The notes: a model not told the origin generated them from the sequence alone. Counted from the first letter of the stretch, positions 30,651-40,180 are shown. The stretch: DNA of 64,000 nucleotides from Pirellulales bacterium (GCA_028289405.1 JANQPP010000109.1:177835-241834), one strand, 5' to 3'. Made by a program: numbers and translations.

Positions 30651-31036
30651 TCGACGTTTGGACGAGATTTGACATATTTCTTGTCCGCGCACCTCGCGCA
30701 TGAATTCATTCTCGACGGGCCGCTCAGTGCCGTAATCACCTGATTCCGTGGCCTCAGACACCGGATGCGGACGTTACGAATTTTCCGACACGTTTGGCCT
30801 CGTCCATTCAACATTTTGGTTGGCGAGAGATCGCCTGTTCTTTCTCTGGGATCATGGGAAAATGGTCGCCAGCGGGAGGTCATCCACGGACCACAATTTA
30901 CGGTGCAACGGTTCGTCGTAAGCAGGGCGCATAGGGAAAAACTGCTCGCGCCATTGCATTGACGTGCCGTAGGGCATGAACGACACTAAAGTTTGGAGGA
31001 GGTTGACCACGATTCGCCAGAATGCGCGGGGACACC
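30651..31036. other. Intergenic region, no gene seen
   Basis: About 385 bases between two same-strand genes. Weak TTGACA/TTGACG-like hexamers occur at about 30670 and 30959 without convincing -10 partners. No tRNA or strong terminator is visible. Confidence 0.35.
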
Positions 31037-31780
31037 ATGGCTCACCGACGCGATTTAGGACGTCTGCTGCGAGAATGGGAATATCGACCGGGGGAGGTAT
31101 CCGCCCGCCTGGTGACCGCTGGGAATGGAAGAAAAGTCCTGCAAATGCGGGTGGATTTGGGAATTCTTCAACTGGAGACCGAAAACCGCCCGGATGGGAC
31201 GCGACCCGAAGGAGCCGACACGTTCTTCGACCATCTGTTGATGCGGTATTTTCACGAAGGTAAAGATTTTGAGCTTAGCGAAGACGAGCAATCCGAGGTA
31301 GATCGAGAGTTTCTGCAGTTCTATCACCGCCGACTCTGTTGGCTGCAATTGCGGGAATTTCGGCGTGCGACGAAAGACGCGAACCACACACTGCAATTGA
31401 TGGATTTTCTGCGTGATCACGGCGGTGATGAGGAATGGAATCTGTCGCATGAGCAGTACCGCCCCTTCGTATTGTTTCATCGCGTCCAGGCCTCCGCACT
31501 GGCGGAGTTAGAGGACACCGGAGCACACGCGGCCGTGCGGGAGTTGAGCCAAGGACTGGACGAATTCCGCGCGCTGTTCGAGCGGTATGAGGTTCCGGAA
31601 TACTTCGAAGAGGATGAACTGGTTCGCAAGTTAATGGAGATGCGGGAATCGATTCGCGAACAGTTCGACGTCTTGCCCACGCTGCAAGAACGACTTTCGC
31701 ATGCGGTCGAAGAAGAGCAATACGAATTAGCGGCCAAGCTCCGCGATGAGATTCAACGTCGTGGCCCGCATGCCGTGTGA
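31037..31780 (+). CDS. UvrB/UvrC-motif protein
   Basis: A 247-residue protein. The ATG at 31037 follows GCGGGGA at a better distance than the ATG at 31022. Residues 1-110 form a compact region with DLGILQLETENRPDG; the middle (about 95-200) is helical. The C-terminus, near residues 205-245, ends in LSHAVEEEQYELAAKLRDEIQRR, matching the UVR motif (LxxA(V)exEdyE.AAxLRDxI) that mediates UvrB-UvrC contact. Proteins with only this motif include McsA-like stress regulators, but the Cys-rich N-terminus of McsA is missing here. The gene is alone on its strand before rimI, with a 372-base gap. Confidence 0.83.
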   Translation: MAHRRDLGRLLREWEYRPGEVSARLVTAGNGRKVLQMRVDLGILQLETENRPDGTRPEGADTFFDHLLMRYFHEGKDFELSEDEQSEVDREFLQFYHRRLCWLQLREFRRATKDANHTLQLMDFLRDHGGDEEWNLSHEQYRPFVLFHRVQASALAELEDTGAHAAVRELSQGLDEFRALFERYEVPEYFEEDELVRKLMEMRESIREQFDVLPTLQERLSHAVEEEQYELAAKLRDEIQRRGPHAV

Positions 31781-32152
31781 ATGCCAGTGGCCGGCCGGAG
31801 CGAGCCAGTCGCGTGGAGCGAAAGCTTGGCTTGCTTCCCCTAGAAAATCGGCTTTTCCTCTGCCATGCGATGACCATATTCGCCGCTTTCTCATGCGTCC
31901 AACTCGCTCGGTCGCGGCCATTTTTTCGGTCGAGATCGGTCCTCGAAAATGTGCGGGACCTCGGCTTGGCACACACAGAACGATGTGCTAATTTACGGCC
32001 CACTTGGGAGGCATGGATGACGCCTCCGCGAGCCGATCTTGGCCTGTCAGGAGATGTGGTAAGCCATTACCCGGCCACGACGTCGTCGCCACCCGGTCGC
32101 GGCGTTCCGGCACCTCGCCCAATTCTTCAGCTTGGCACGGAAGGAGTCCTTG
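31781..32152. other. Intergenic region before rimI
   Basis: About 370 bases between the UVR-motif gene and rimI. A GGGAGG precedes a small ATG near 32014, but that frame is short and uninformative. No RNA gene or hairpin stands out; it likely contains the rimI promoter. Confidence 0.35.
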
Positions 32153-32677
32153 GTGACCGCTGGATCCAAAGAATCATTGCGCGTTCATATTCGCTGGATG
32201 ATACGGCGGGACATGACGGAAGTCATGGCCATCGAGCAGCAGAGCTTCGAATATCCTTGGCAGGAAGAAGAATTTATTCGCTGCCTCCGGATGCGGAACT
32301 GCATCGGGATGGTCGCCGAGCATGAAGATCGCGTGGTCGGCTTCATGATTTATGAATTGCATAAGACTCGGCTGCACATTCTGAATTTCGCGGTCGACGA
32401 GCGGTTTCGACGGCGCGGCGTGGGACAACAGATGGTCGATAAGCTGATTGGGAAGCTCTCCCCCCAACGTCGCACGCGAATCGTGCTCGAAGTCCGCGAG
32501 ACCAATTTGGACGCGCAGTTGTTCTTTCGGCGTTGTGCGTTTCGTGCCGTGGCGGTCTTGCGGGACTACTACGAAGACACGGTGGAAGACGCGTATGTCA
32601 TGCAACATCGCTACCGACCGCAGCCAAAGGTCGAGGAGCTAAGCGTCAACAATCGTATTTCACGGCTCGCTGGTTAA
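32153..32677 (+). CDS. rimI: Ribosomal-protein-alanine N-acetyltransferase RimI-like (GNAT)
   Basis: A 174-residue GNAT acetyltransferase. I choose the GTG at 32153 because AAGGAG (32141-32146) lies six bases upstream; the TTG codons at 32132 and 32150 are in frame but less well placed. The GNAT core is clear: FAVDERFRRRGVGQQMVDKLIGKL contains the acetyl-CoA pyrophosphate-binding RRxGVG loop, preceded by QSFEYPWQEEEF, a RimI-type signature, and followed by EVRETNLDAQLFFRRCAFRAVAVLRDYYED. RimI acetylates the N-terminal Ala of ribosomal protein S18, though many relatives have other targets. No tsaB or tsaD gene is adjacent. The assignment to RimI rather than a generic GNAT is fairly confident. 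Confidence 0.88.
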   Translation: MTAGSKESLRVHIRWMIRRDMTEVMAIEQQSFEYPWQEEEFIRCLRMRNCIGMVAEHEDRVVGFMIYELHKTRLHILNFAVDERFRRRGVGQQMVDKLIGKLSPQRRTRIVLEVRETNLDAQLFFRRCAFRAVAVLRDYYEDTVEDAYVMQHRYRPQPKVEELSVNNRISRLAG

Positions 32678-32882
32678 GGGTCCGTCACACCTTCGGCTGC
32701 AATACCGTCAGGCGGACCTCGTCCCGACACAACTTTGCTTGCCTGGCAGTTTATCTATCTGCCCTCGTCGCGTTGCCTGGGCAGAGCCTGCTTCTTAGGT
32801 GCATGCACCGCCCAAGCGACGCGAAATCACGATAACTGGCTAGCCGACCGGCCACGATCATTACTTGATCTAGTGTCGTGGG

Positions 32883-33365
32883 CTACGAAGATTCTTCCGC
32901 ATCGGGCGCGAACCCCAGCGAGTTCAACAAGTTCTTGTCCAAGATGTCCAGGATTCGCCGCAGTGCCTGAAAATCTTCTGTCCGAAGATTTCTGTAAACC
33001 TTGGCCCGCTCTTGGGCAACGGATTTCATGAGCCGTTCGTGAGCCTTGCGGCCCTCGGCTCGGAGAAAAACTCGGTATTGCCGCAGGTCAGAGGGGTCCG
33101 CCTCGCGGCGCACGAACCCCTTCTTTTCCAGGCTGGCGAGCATCCTGGACAGGTTAGGCCGGTCCTTGAAGGTGGAATCGGTAAGCTCGGTTTGGGATTG
33201 GCCATCTGTCTGTGCCAGGCGGTTCAGCAGCAGCCATTGTTCGGGAGAAATATCCATGCCCAAACGGGCAGTCATCCGCTGGAAGTGAAAGCGGAGCAGG
33301 CGTGCCGTCCGCAGCACGAGATAAGCATAGGCCTGATCAATCGTGACGTCGTCTTTTCGGCTCAA
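32883..33365 (-). CDS. MarR-family transcriptional regulator
   Basis: A 160-residue winged-helix regulator with a TTG start at 33363-33365 preceded by GAGGAAA five to six bases away. The MarR fold is readable: an N-terminal dimerisation helix, MDISPEQWLLLNRLAQTDGQSQTEL, the recognition region FKDRPNLSRMLASLEKKGFVRREADPSDLRQYRVFL containing the wing Asp-x-R pair, and a C-terminal helix. MarR proteins are usually small-molecule or oxidant-sensing repressors. Cysteine is absent, which argues against an OhrR-type redox sensor. It is divergent from the secreted HExxH protein (start 33821); a palindrome at 33560-33576 lies between them. Confidence 0.93.
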   Translation of the reverse strand: MSRKDDVTIDQAYAYLVLRTARLLRFHFQRMTARLGMDISPEQWLLLNRLAQTDGQSQTELTDSTFKDRPNLSRMLASLEKKGFVRREADPSDLRQYRVFLRAEGRKAHERLMKSVAQERAKVYRNLRTEDFQALRRILDILDKNLLNSLGFAPDAEESS

Positions 33366-33820
33366 GAGCTTTCCTCGCGTATTCCGTTAACCAGCACCCA
33401 GCATATCGCCACATCTCCCATCACGGACAAAACTCGTCTTCGTATTGGCCAATCGTATCACGTGCGCTTATCTCCCGGCACTCAGTTCTCCACGGCGGTT
33501 TTTCGCGCTGCGGAATGGATACAAATCGCTATAGGTCGAAAACCGCATTTGGGGTAGGTTTTGTAATCGCTACAAAGCAGTTCCTGGTTGGGGAGCATTT
33601 TGCGACGTGGTGCGAATTTGCCGATAACGTTGCTTCCGTGAGGTTTATGACCGTTTTGTCGTCTTCCTTCCGGGAGCGGCACGGGATTTGTTGTTCGCGG
33701 ACTCGCCCTGGCTAGCAGCGAAGTCGCCTGAGCGGCTTGCCGGCCCGTGACGGCTTTTGCCCTTCCATGGATGGAAGGCAGCCATTCCTCGATGCAATTT
33801 TGAAAGCATAAGGAGCGAGC
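33366..33820. other. Divergent regulatory region between MarR gene and metallopeptidase gene
   Basis: A 455-base gene-free interval. It carries a perfect 10-base palindrome ATTGGCCAAT at 33444-33453, a 17-base inverted repeat at 33560-33576, and a related imperfect element near 33519-33533 sharing ATCGCTA. No open frame here is protein-like. Confidence 0.5.
33560..33576. promoter_or_regulatory. Candidate MarR operator: inverted repeat TTTGTA-N5-TACAAA
   Basis: The arms TTTGTA and TACAAA are perfect reverse complements with a 5-base spacer ATCGC. A 17-base palindrome is the size of many MarR-family operators. It sits between the MarR gene and its divergent neighbour, where autoregulation sites usually occur. 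Binding is inferred from form and position only. Confidence 0.4.
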
Positions 33821-35104
33821 ATGGAAGCTCGTCGATTCCGGGTGGCGCTGGTCGCCCTCGCGCTCTCGGGCTTGGGAGCCAGCCATCGGTCGGAAAACTT
33901 CGTGGTCACGGTGGTCGAAGGAGGATCCTCTCGATTCGCCCGAGAGGTGGCCGAGGAAGCCGAATCGCTGCGGCGAGAATTAGCCCAGCGTTGGCTCGGC
34001 AAGGAGCTCCCTCCCTGGTATCACCCTTGCCCGATCCGTGTCATCTCGGGAGACCATCACGGTCCCGAAGGACGGACGAGCTTCGTCTTCAATCAGGGGC
34101 AGGTTTACGACTGGGATATGGAGATTCGGGGTTCGCGGGAACGGCTGCTCGATTCGGTGTTGCCGCATGAAGTAACGCATACGATCTTCGCCTCGCATTT
34201 CCGCCGACCGCTGCCACGCTGGGCGGATGAGGGGGCATGCACCACGGTTGAGCACAATGCGGAGAAGCGGAAGCATCAACAAATGCTCATTCGCTTCTTG
34301 AAAAGCCAACGGGGTATTCCTTTCAATACCATGTTCGCCATGACGGATTACCCTCCGGATATCATGCCGCTCTACGCGCAAGGCTTTTCGGTGGCCCGAT
34401 ATCTGATTGAACAGGGTGGACCACGGAAATTCGTCCGTTTCTTGGAAGACGGTCTCAAGGGACAAAATTGGGGTCAAGCCGTGGACCGACATTATGGCCT
34501 GGCTTCGCTAGGCAAACTCCAAACTGAATGGCTCGCCTGGGTACGCGAAGGGAGCCCTCCGCTAGAAAATGCGTTGGCAGGCGACGTATTGCCGGCGAGT
34601 ACGCGACCGCCGACGGCAACCATGGTTGCCCAGGCGGGTGATTCTCCCTACGTGATTCGAGCACAAAGCGCCGACCCGGTCGCCGCCGAGGAACCGCCGC
34701 TGGTCGCACTGCCGATCCGTCGTCCGGCGAATGTCCGCTATCCGGTCGCTCGAAGAACACGATGGTCCGACGGCGAAGAAACCTCGCCGATTCCCGAAGT
34801 CGCGATGGAACTCAATCGGAAAAAAAACCTTGCAGCCGAAACTTCCGGGGACACGCCAAGAGCCTCCGTGAACCGTGGGGCAGGGCCTCAAGCCCAAGAG
34901 CGGGAAGCCCTCGCATTACAGCCACCTCGGCAGGCCCGCGTCTTGTTGGAATGGACACGCCCCGGATCAGAGAATTTGGCCTCCGCGGCACGGATGAAGT
35001 CCGGCGGAGAAAGTGCGTCTTCAAGGAATGGACTCTTCGGCGGCCTGTGGAACTCGCGGCTGGCCACATCCGCTTCATCATTCGAAGCGACCCGCATGCG
35101 TTAG
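33821..35104 (+). CDS. Secreted HExxH (gluzincin-type) metallopeptidase-like protein
   Basis: A 427-residue protein beginning at ATG 33821, with GGAGCGAGC just upstream. Residues 5-22 look like a signal segment. The HEVTH motif at 116-120 supplies two zinc-binding His and the catalytic Glu117; WADEG at 134-138 supplies the likely third ligand Glu137, seventeen residues on, as in gluzincins of the peptidase-MA type. A probable active-site neighbour is YAQGFSVARYLIEQGG. After residue 245 the chain becomes Arg-, Ala- and Pro-rich and probably disordered. Substrate is unknown. It is transcribed away from the MarR regulator, which may control it. A DUF1570-like HExxH protein lies at 46496. Confidence 0.8.
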   Translation: MEARRFRVALVALALSGLGASHRSENFVVTVVEGGSSRFAREVAEEAESLRRELAQRWLGKELPPWYHPCPIRVISGDHHGPEGRTSFVFNQGQVYDWDMEIRGSRERLLDSVLPHEVTHTIFASHFRRPLPRWADEGACTTVEHNAEKRKHQQMLIRFLKSQRGIPFNTMFAMTDYPPDIMPLYAQGFSVARYLIEQGGPRKFVRFLEDGLKGQNWGQAVDRHYGLASLGKLQTEWLAWVREGSPPLENALAGDVLPASTRPPTATMVAQAGDSPYVIRAQSADPVAAEEPPLVALPIRRPANVRYPVARRTRWSDGEETSPIPEVAMELNRKKNLAAETSGDTPRASVNRGAGPQAQEREALALQPPRQARVLLEWTRPGSENLASAARMKSGGESASSRNGLFGGLWNSRLATSASSFEATRMR

Positions 35105-35335
35105 GGCCATACACGGACCTCCGAATACCAAGTGCGTGTTTGGGCGAGGGGATTATGCTGAGTGGTGACGCACTTGGCGAAGTGGCGAATTTGATGCTAC
35201 TCATGCGAACGTGCTACACTCCTCAACGCAGGTTGGCCATGGTGTAGATCGCGGCGGTTATTTGAGACCGTGAACCTCGGCACAGCATGGCGATCTAATT
35301 CATCGTTCTTCGCCAGCCGTCAGCGAGCGGTAACC

Positions 35336-36709
35336 ATGGGGATTTCCATCGCGCCTAGAAGTCTGCTGATCTGGCTCCCGGCGCTCTGCGCGATGAGTAC
35401 ATTCCGGGTACAACCATGCCCCGCGAAACCTCCCAACATCGTGCTGATTGTCGCCGATGATTTGGGTTATGGCGACGTCGGCTGCTATGGCAGCACCGTC
35501 CATGCAACGCCACACATCGACGCGCTCGCCGCAGGCGGCATGCGGTTTCGGGATTTCCATTCCGCGGGCCCCATGTGTTCTCCCACGCGTGCCGCCATGC
35601 TCACGGGCCAGTATCAGCAACGGTTTGGGCGGATGTTCGATTCGGCGCTGTCGGGCATTACGCATCGCCAGCAGGGCCTACCGCACGAATCCGTCACGCT
35701 GGCCGAACTGCTCAAAGAACGTGGTTATGCCACGGCATGTTTCGGCAAATGGCACCTCGGCTATGTGCCACCCTACTTGCCAACCAATCATGGGTTCGAC
35801 CTATTTCGGGGCCTTGGTTCGGGCGACGGAGACTTCCATTCGCATATCGACCGGTCTGGAAATGAAGACTGGTGGCATGACGACCGACTGGAAATGGCCG
35901 AAGGGTACACCACGGATTTAATAACGCGGTATAGTGTTGAGTTCATCGAAGCACACCGTGAGCAACCGTTCTTCCTTTACCTCCCGCATCTGGCGATTCA
36001 TTTCCCGTGGCAAGGGCCCGATGATCCGCCGCATCGAAAGAAAGGACGGAGCTACCACGATGACAAGTGGGGAGTGATTCCCCATCCTGAAAACGTGGCG
36101 CCGCACGTGAAAGCCATGGTGGAGTCGCTCGACCGTAGCGTGGGAAAGGTGGTTGCCGCGCTGAAAAAATGGAAGCTGGAACGCGATACCTTGGTGATTT
36201 TCACGTCAGACAATGGAGGCTACCTCACCTACGGCACAACGTTCCGCAACATCTCCAGCAACGGTCCCTTGCGAGGCCAGAAAACGCAACTCTATGAAGG
36301 CGGCCATCGCGTGCCGGCGATTTTCTGGTGGCCTGGACGAATCCGCCCCTCGGTGACCAATGAGACCGTGCACTCCGTCGATCTCTTGCCTACATTGGTC
36401 AAAATAGCCGGCATGGCATCTGACCAAATCACCACGGACGGAGTGGATCTGGCGCCGTTGTTGTTTCGGAATGAATCGTTACCCGAGCGGAAGCTGTTTT
36501 GGCGGGCCGATGATGAATGGGCCGTGCGCAGTGGGCCATGGAAGCTTTACGGCGATGGCCAGCGAACCGAACTGTATAATCTGGCCAGCGACCTCAGTGA
36601 GCGTAAAAACCTGGCGGGCGAAAAACCTGAATTGGTCAAAGCCCTCACGGTGGCTTGGACGGAATGGGAAGTTGGAGTGAACCGCAGCGCCGAACGATTT
36701 TCTTATTGA
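35336..36709 (+). CDS. Cys-type sulfatase (arylsulfatase family)
   Basis: A 457-residue type-I sulfatase starting at the ATG at 35336 (the frame reaches 35270 from an earlier GTG). Residues 1-30 are a signal peptide. PNIVLIVADDLGYGDVGCYG at 33-52 carries the metal-binding Asp pair 41/42. The CSPTR motif at 81-85 is the formylglycine site, with Cys81 oxidised by a maturase. FGKWHLGY and FTSDNGGY are further catalytic motifs. It removes sulfate from an ester substrate, likely a sulfated polysaccharide outside the cytoplasm. No maturation enzyme gene (AtsB/FGE) is in the window. It is followed 147 bases later by a secreted alpha/beta hydrolase on the same strand. Confidence 0.95.
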   Translation: MGISIAPRSLLIWLPALCAMSTFRVQPCPAKPPNIVLIVADDLGYGDVGCYGSTVHATPHIDALAAGGMRFRDFHSAGPMCSPTRAAMLTGQYQQRFGRMFDSALSGITHRQQGLPHESVTLAELLKERGYATACFGKWHLGYVPPYLPTNHGFDLFRGLGSGDGDFHSHIDRSGNEDWWHDDRLEMAEGYTTDLITRYSVEFIEAHREQPFFLYLPHLAIHFPWQGPDDPPHRKKGRSYHDDKWGVIPHPENVAPHVKAMVESLDRSVGKVVAALKKWKLERDTLVIFTSDNGGYLTYGTTFRNISSNGPLRGQKTQLYEGGHRVPAIFWWPGRIRPSVTNETVHSVDLLPTLVKIAGMASDQITTDGVDLAPLLFRNESLPERKLFWRADDEWAVRSGPWKLYGDGQRTELYNLASDLSERKNLAGEKPELVKALTVAWTEWEVGVNRSAERFSY

Positions 36710-36856
36710 CGCCCACCAAAGCGCGCTTTTGTCCAGGATGATCAAAAGTCCGTGGCGGCTATGGAGGGCCATTTTCTGAAGCGTTAGACGTGAATCGAGA
36801 ATAGATTCCGGTATAACATAGCGCTGGCTGATCGTTCGTACTGGTTGGAGGTTCTC

Positions 36857-38182
36857 GTGTCACGCTTGGCCAATGTTCTTACTCTGATCGCCCTAGTGGC
36901 TGTTGCCGGCATTGCCCATGCCGACGGGAATTACTACCAGGTCACGTATCCAGCCTCGGACGATCCCGGCAAGTTGAGCATCGGCGTGACGCACACGCTT
37001 TGGGTACCGCCCGAAACCACGACCATTCGTGGCATCATCGTTCACCAGCATGGCTGCGGTGTCGGCGCCTGCAGGGGCGGGGAAACGGCCGCGTACGACT
37101 TGCATTGGCAGGAACTTGCCCGCAAGTGGAATTGCGCGCTGCTCGGCCCGTCCTATCATCAGGCTGAAGATCAGGACTGCTGGCTGTGGTGTGATCCAAG
37201 AAACGGCTCGAGCTCCGTCTTCGTGGACGCGCTGGTTCAACTCGCGAAAAAATCCGGCCACTCTGAAATCGCGGAGGTTCCCTGGTGTTTGTGGGGCCAC
37301 TCCGGAGGCGGATTTTGGGCGAGCTTGATGCAGATGGAATATCCGGAACGCATCGTGGCCATCTGGTTTCAATCAGGGACGGCTTATAGCCGCTGGGTCA
37401 GCGATGAGATCGAAGCTCCGGAGATCCCCGAGGCCGCCATGCGCATTCCCATGATGGCCAATCCTGGCTTGCAAGAACGCGACCACGAGCAATTTCATTC
37501 CGCCTGGGCGGGAAGCCTGGACATGTTCCGTGACTACCGCGCGCGGGGCGCGCCGATCGCCTTCACACCGGATCCAAAATCCGGTCATGAAACGCGGGAT
37601 TCGCGATACCTGGCGATTCCATTTTTCGATGCCTGCTTGGCGCAACGCCTGCCGGAGAAAGCCGGCACTTCAGGTTCGTTGAGAGAGATGGATCCCACGC
37701 AAGTCTGGCTCGCGGCGGTCCCGACAGAGCCTGAAAAATTCGTACCGGAACCGGTCCCCGCCGAGGATTATCCGGGGGATCCGCTTGAGGCGGTCTGGTT
37801 GCCCGACGAACGGGTCGCCAAGGCTTGGCAGGAATTTGTCCAAACCGGTGCAGTGGGCGATGTGACTCCGCCCCCGGCGCCGACGGATATCCGTTCCGAG
37901 AAATCTGATGACGGCATGGCCATCACCTGGCGGGCCCGCGCCGATTTCGAAAGTGGGATTGCCAGGTTTCAGATTTTGCGAGATGGCCAGATCATTGGGC
38001 AAGTTCCGCACGATTCCGCGTCGCGCTACGGCCGTCCGCTATTTCAGAGCATGTCCTACCACGATACGCCCGAAACTCCGCTGCCGGAAATGCGATTCGT
38101 GGACGAAAACGGCTCGCCGTCGAGCCAATATTCCGTGCGGACGGTGAACAGCGTGGGGTTGTTGTCTCCTGCGGCGGATTGA
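36857..38182 (+). CDS. Secreted alpha/beta hydrolase with C-terminal FN3-like domain
   Basis: A 441-residue protein with a GTG start at 36857, preceded by GGAGG at five bases, giving a signal peptide (SRLANVLTLIALVAVAGIAHA). The catalytic half contains GHSGGG at 147-152 with nucleophile Ser149 and a preceding IIVHQHGCGVG that resembles an oxyanion loop; two CW/WC pairs (CWLWCD near 108-113) suggest a disulfide. A probable acid and His lie later but are not certain. From about residue 340 the sequence VTPPPAPTDIRSEKSDDGMAI starts a small fibronectin-III-like domain. The family resembles planctomycete secreted esterases. It may act with the upstream sulfatase on a polysaccharide, an inference from proximity. 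Confidence 0.78.
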   Translation: MSRLANVLTLIALVAVAGIAHADGNYYQVTYPASDDPGKLSIGVTHTLWVPPETTTIRGIIVHQHGCGVGACRGGETAAYDLHWQELARKWNCALLGPSYHQAEDQDCWLWCDPRNGSSSVFVDALVQLAKKSGHSEIAEVPWCLWGHSGGGFWASLMQMEYPERIVAIWFQSGTAYSRWVSDEIEAPEIPEAAMRIPMMANPGLQERDHEQFHSAWAGSLDMFRDYRARGAPIAFTPDPKSGHETRDSRYLAIPFFDACLAQRLPEKAGTSGSLREMDPTQVWLAAVPTEPEKFVPEPVPAEDYPGDPLEAVWLPDERVAKAWQEFVQTGAVGDVTPPPAPTDIRSEKSDDGMAITWRARADFESGIARFQILRDGQIIGQVPHDSASRYGRPLFQSMSYHDTPETPLPEMRFVDENGSPSSQYSVRTVNSVGLLSPAAD

Positions 38183-38558
38183 AGCCAATGGCACGCGCCG
38201 GCGCCCTCTTGCTACGGCGATATTATGGGTTGTCCACGGCCCGATGCAGGATTTCCGCATTGAACATCCGGGCGTCAGGCCCTGATCTTCGCGGCAAGTT
38301 CTCGATGGTAGATCTCCGACGCTTCATCATTGGTTAGCAAGGATTCAACCATCCTCACGGGGACGCGAACAAAATCGCCTTTCAGAACTCTATTGCATTC
38401 CCCGCGCCCCTTGCGTCGTGGGAAAAAAGCTCGATACTACCGCCAGAGTTTTCGTTGAAAGAACCGAACACCCACGTTGCCCTCTCGGCGGCGGAATCTG
38501 GTGGCGACTTCGCCGGAGAGACCACATCCCCAGGGCAAACTGAAGGGAGCAGACGGAC
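38183..38558. other. Intergenic region before tpx
   Basis: About 375 bases between two same-strand genes. Small frames at 38382-38765 are antisense shadows of the start of tpx. I see no RNA gene; the region likely holds the tpx promoter. Confidence 0.35.
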
Positions 38559-39083
38559 ATGTTGCGAAGCGGAGTGATCACATTCAAGGGAAATCCCATG
38601 ACGTTGGTCGGCGAAGAAGTGAATGCGGGCCAGCCCGCACCCGATTTTCAGGCCCATGCCTTTGAGGATGGCGCCATGAATTCGGTGACCCTGGCCGACC
38701 TCAAGGGCAAACCGACGCTGATCAGCGTGGTTCCCTCGCTGGATACGGGCGTATGTCAGACCCAAACAAAGAAGTTTAATGATGAGCTTTCCGCTCTCGG
38801 GGATAAGGTCAACGCCGTGACGATCAGCCTAGACCTCCCCTTTGCCATGAACCGCTTCTGCGGAGCGGAGAGTATCCAAAACATGCGTGCCGTGAGCGAT
38901 TATCAAGATCGCAGTTTTGGCCAGAATTGGGGCATGTTGATTGATGAGCTGAAGATTCTAGCCCGAGGTTGTTTCGTAGTAGATGCCGACGGAAAGGTCG
39001 TCCACGCCGAAACAGTTTCTGAAGTGACCAGCGAACCCGACTATGGTCAAGCTCTGGCCGCGCTCAAGGGATTGGTGAGCTAA
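38559..39083 (+). CDS. tpx: Thiol peroxidase Tpx (atypical 2-Cys peroxiredoxin)
   Basis: A 174-residue enzyme starting at ATG 38559 with AAGGGAGC about eight bases upstream. The N-terminal thioredoxin-fold region ends in PSLDTGVCQTQT, placing the peroxidatic Cys at 66 with the Pro-Ser/Thr-x-x-Thr-Gly-x-Cys context of Tpx. The resolving Cys101 in NRFCGAE completes the atypical 2-Cys pair, and both Cys are present, so the enzyme should be functional. It reduces hydroperoxides using thioredoxin. It is standard in length. No thioredoxin or reductase gene is near. Together with FetAB and EgtB it adds to the oxidative-stress flavour of the window, though the genes are not clustered. Confidence 0.96.
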   Translation: MLRSGVITFKGNPMTLVGEEVNAGQPAPDFQAHAFEDGAMNSVTLADLKGKPTLISVVPSLDTGVCQTQTKKFNDELSALGDKVNAVTISLDLPFAMNRFCGAESIQNMRAVSDYQDRSFGQNWGMLIDELKILARGCFVVDADGKVVHAETVSEVTSEPDYGQALAALKGLVS

Positions 39084-39367
39084 CGGTCCGAGCCGCCAGT
39101 TGGCCGCTTCGCACGGTACCCGCAGGCAATCCCTTTTCGAGTGGCCTGTTCTGGCTAGACTGCCAGGGCGCGTGAATACACGCTAGGCGCCTAAGACACC
39201 CACTCTCATGGGCCACGGACCGTCATGGACTTCCATACGCGAAATTCCGCCTCGATTCCCCATTTTTCGTCAAGTTTATCTCGATTGGCGACGATGGAAG
39301 GAGACGAATCGAGCGGAAGGATCTGCCGCTCGCCGAAAAAGGATACGAAGAAAACGACGGAGCGGCC

Positions 39368-40180
39368 ATGTGGTGCGAATCGTGCCGGCAAGATGTCCCA
39401 GGGATTGCGGCGGAAGGTAAAGGTTTTGCCTGCGCGCGCTGTGGGCGAAAACTCGCCCATGGTTCCACGACTCAGCGTGACGCGCTTTCGGTGGCGTCCC
39501 AATGGGGACTTGACCTGTCGTCGGACAGCGGTAGCACGCGCCGGGTGGACAATCCGCCTGGCCATGGTCGTCCCGAAAGCTGGGAACTGGACCAAAAGGT
39601 GCGTTATCGCACTTGGCGGCACGCCTCGATTCCATCGCGTGGCGAAACAAGCAGTATAGGCAACCGTTCTAGTTTGGAGGCGGGCATACCACGCCCACCG
39701 GCGCGAAGCGACCGGGACCATCCTGAGACGTCCTCCCCAAGACTTGCCGTGGAATCCACGACAAGTTCTCCCTTGCCAGCGGTCAAACGTCCGATTTTGG
39801 CGTGGAGTTGCCTTTTGGTGGGCGGATCGGGAATCCTTATTGGGGCCACGCTGATGGCCACTTCCTTTACGGTGGCACTTTCCCAACTGTGGACGATCGG
39901 GATGTTCTTTCTTTTGCTGGGACAAGTCGGCCTGCTGGCCGGTTTGATATTGCAGCTCGATCGCGTGCAGGCCGACCAACGGCAAGCACGCCGCCGGCTT
40001 TCAGAATTGGATCGGCGGTTGGGTATGCTCCGGTTTCATGAAGCGGAAACCCGCCCACTGGAATCCGGATATCACGGCGAATTGGCTGCCGCCGAATTGC
40101 CCGGCGTTTCACGGCAACGCACGTCTCGGCCAAGCAAGTTGGCGTCCCAACCTTCTCGTTTCGCGGAAGTCCTCCGTTAG
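39368..40180 (+). CDS. Zinc-ribbon protein with two membrane helices and short coiled coil
   Basis: A 270-residue protein starting at ATG 39368. The N-terminal CESC (Cys3/Cys6) and CARC (Cys22/Cys25) pairs form a zinc ribbon. A Ser/Arg/Pro-rich, probably disordered linker (30-135) leads to two hydrophobic helices near 141-165 and 172-193. Then VQADQRQARRRLSELDRRLGML is a short amphipathic helix. The zinc ribbon is likely on the cytoplasmic side by the positive-inside rule. Similar zinc-ribbon plus membrane proteins are common in planctomycetes and function is unknown. It is convergent with the EgtB gene. Confidence 0.72.
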   Translation: MWCESCRQDVPGIAAEGKGFACARCGRKLAHGSTTQRDALSVASQWGLDLSSDSGSTRRVDNPPGHGRPESWELDQKVRYRTWRHASIPSRGETSSIGNRSSLEAGIPRPPARSDRDHPETSSPRLAVESTTSSPLPAVKRPILAWSCLLVGGSGILIGATLMATSFTVALSQLWTIGMFFLLLGQVGLLAGLILQLDRVQADQRQARRRLSELDRRLGMLRFHEAETRPLESGYHGELAAAELPGVSRQRTSRPSKLASQPSRFAEVLR

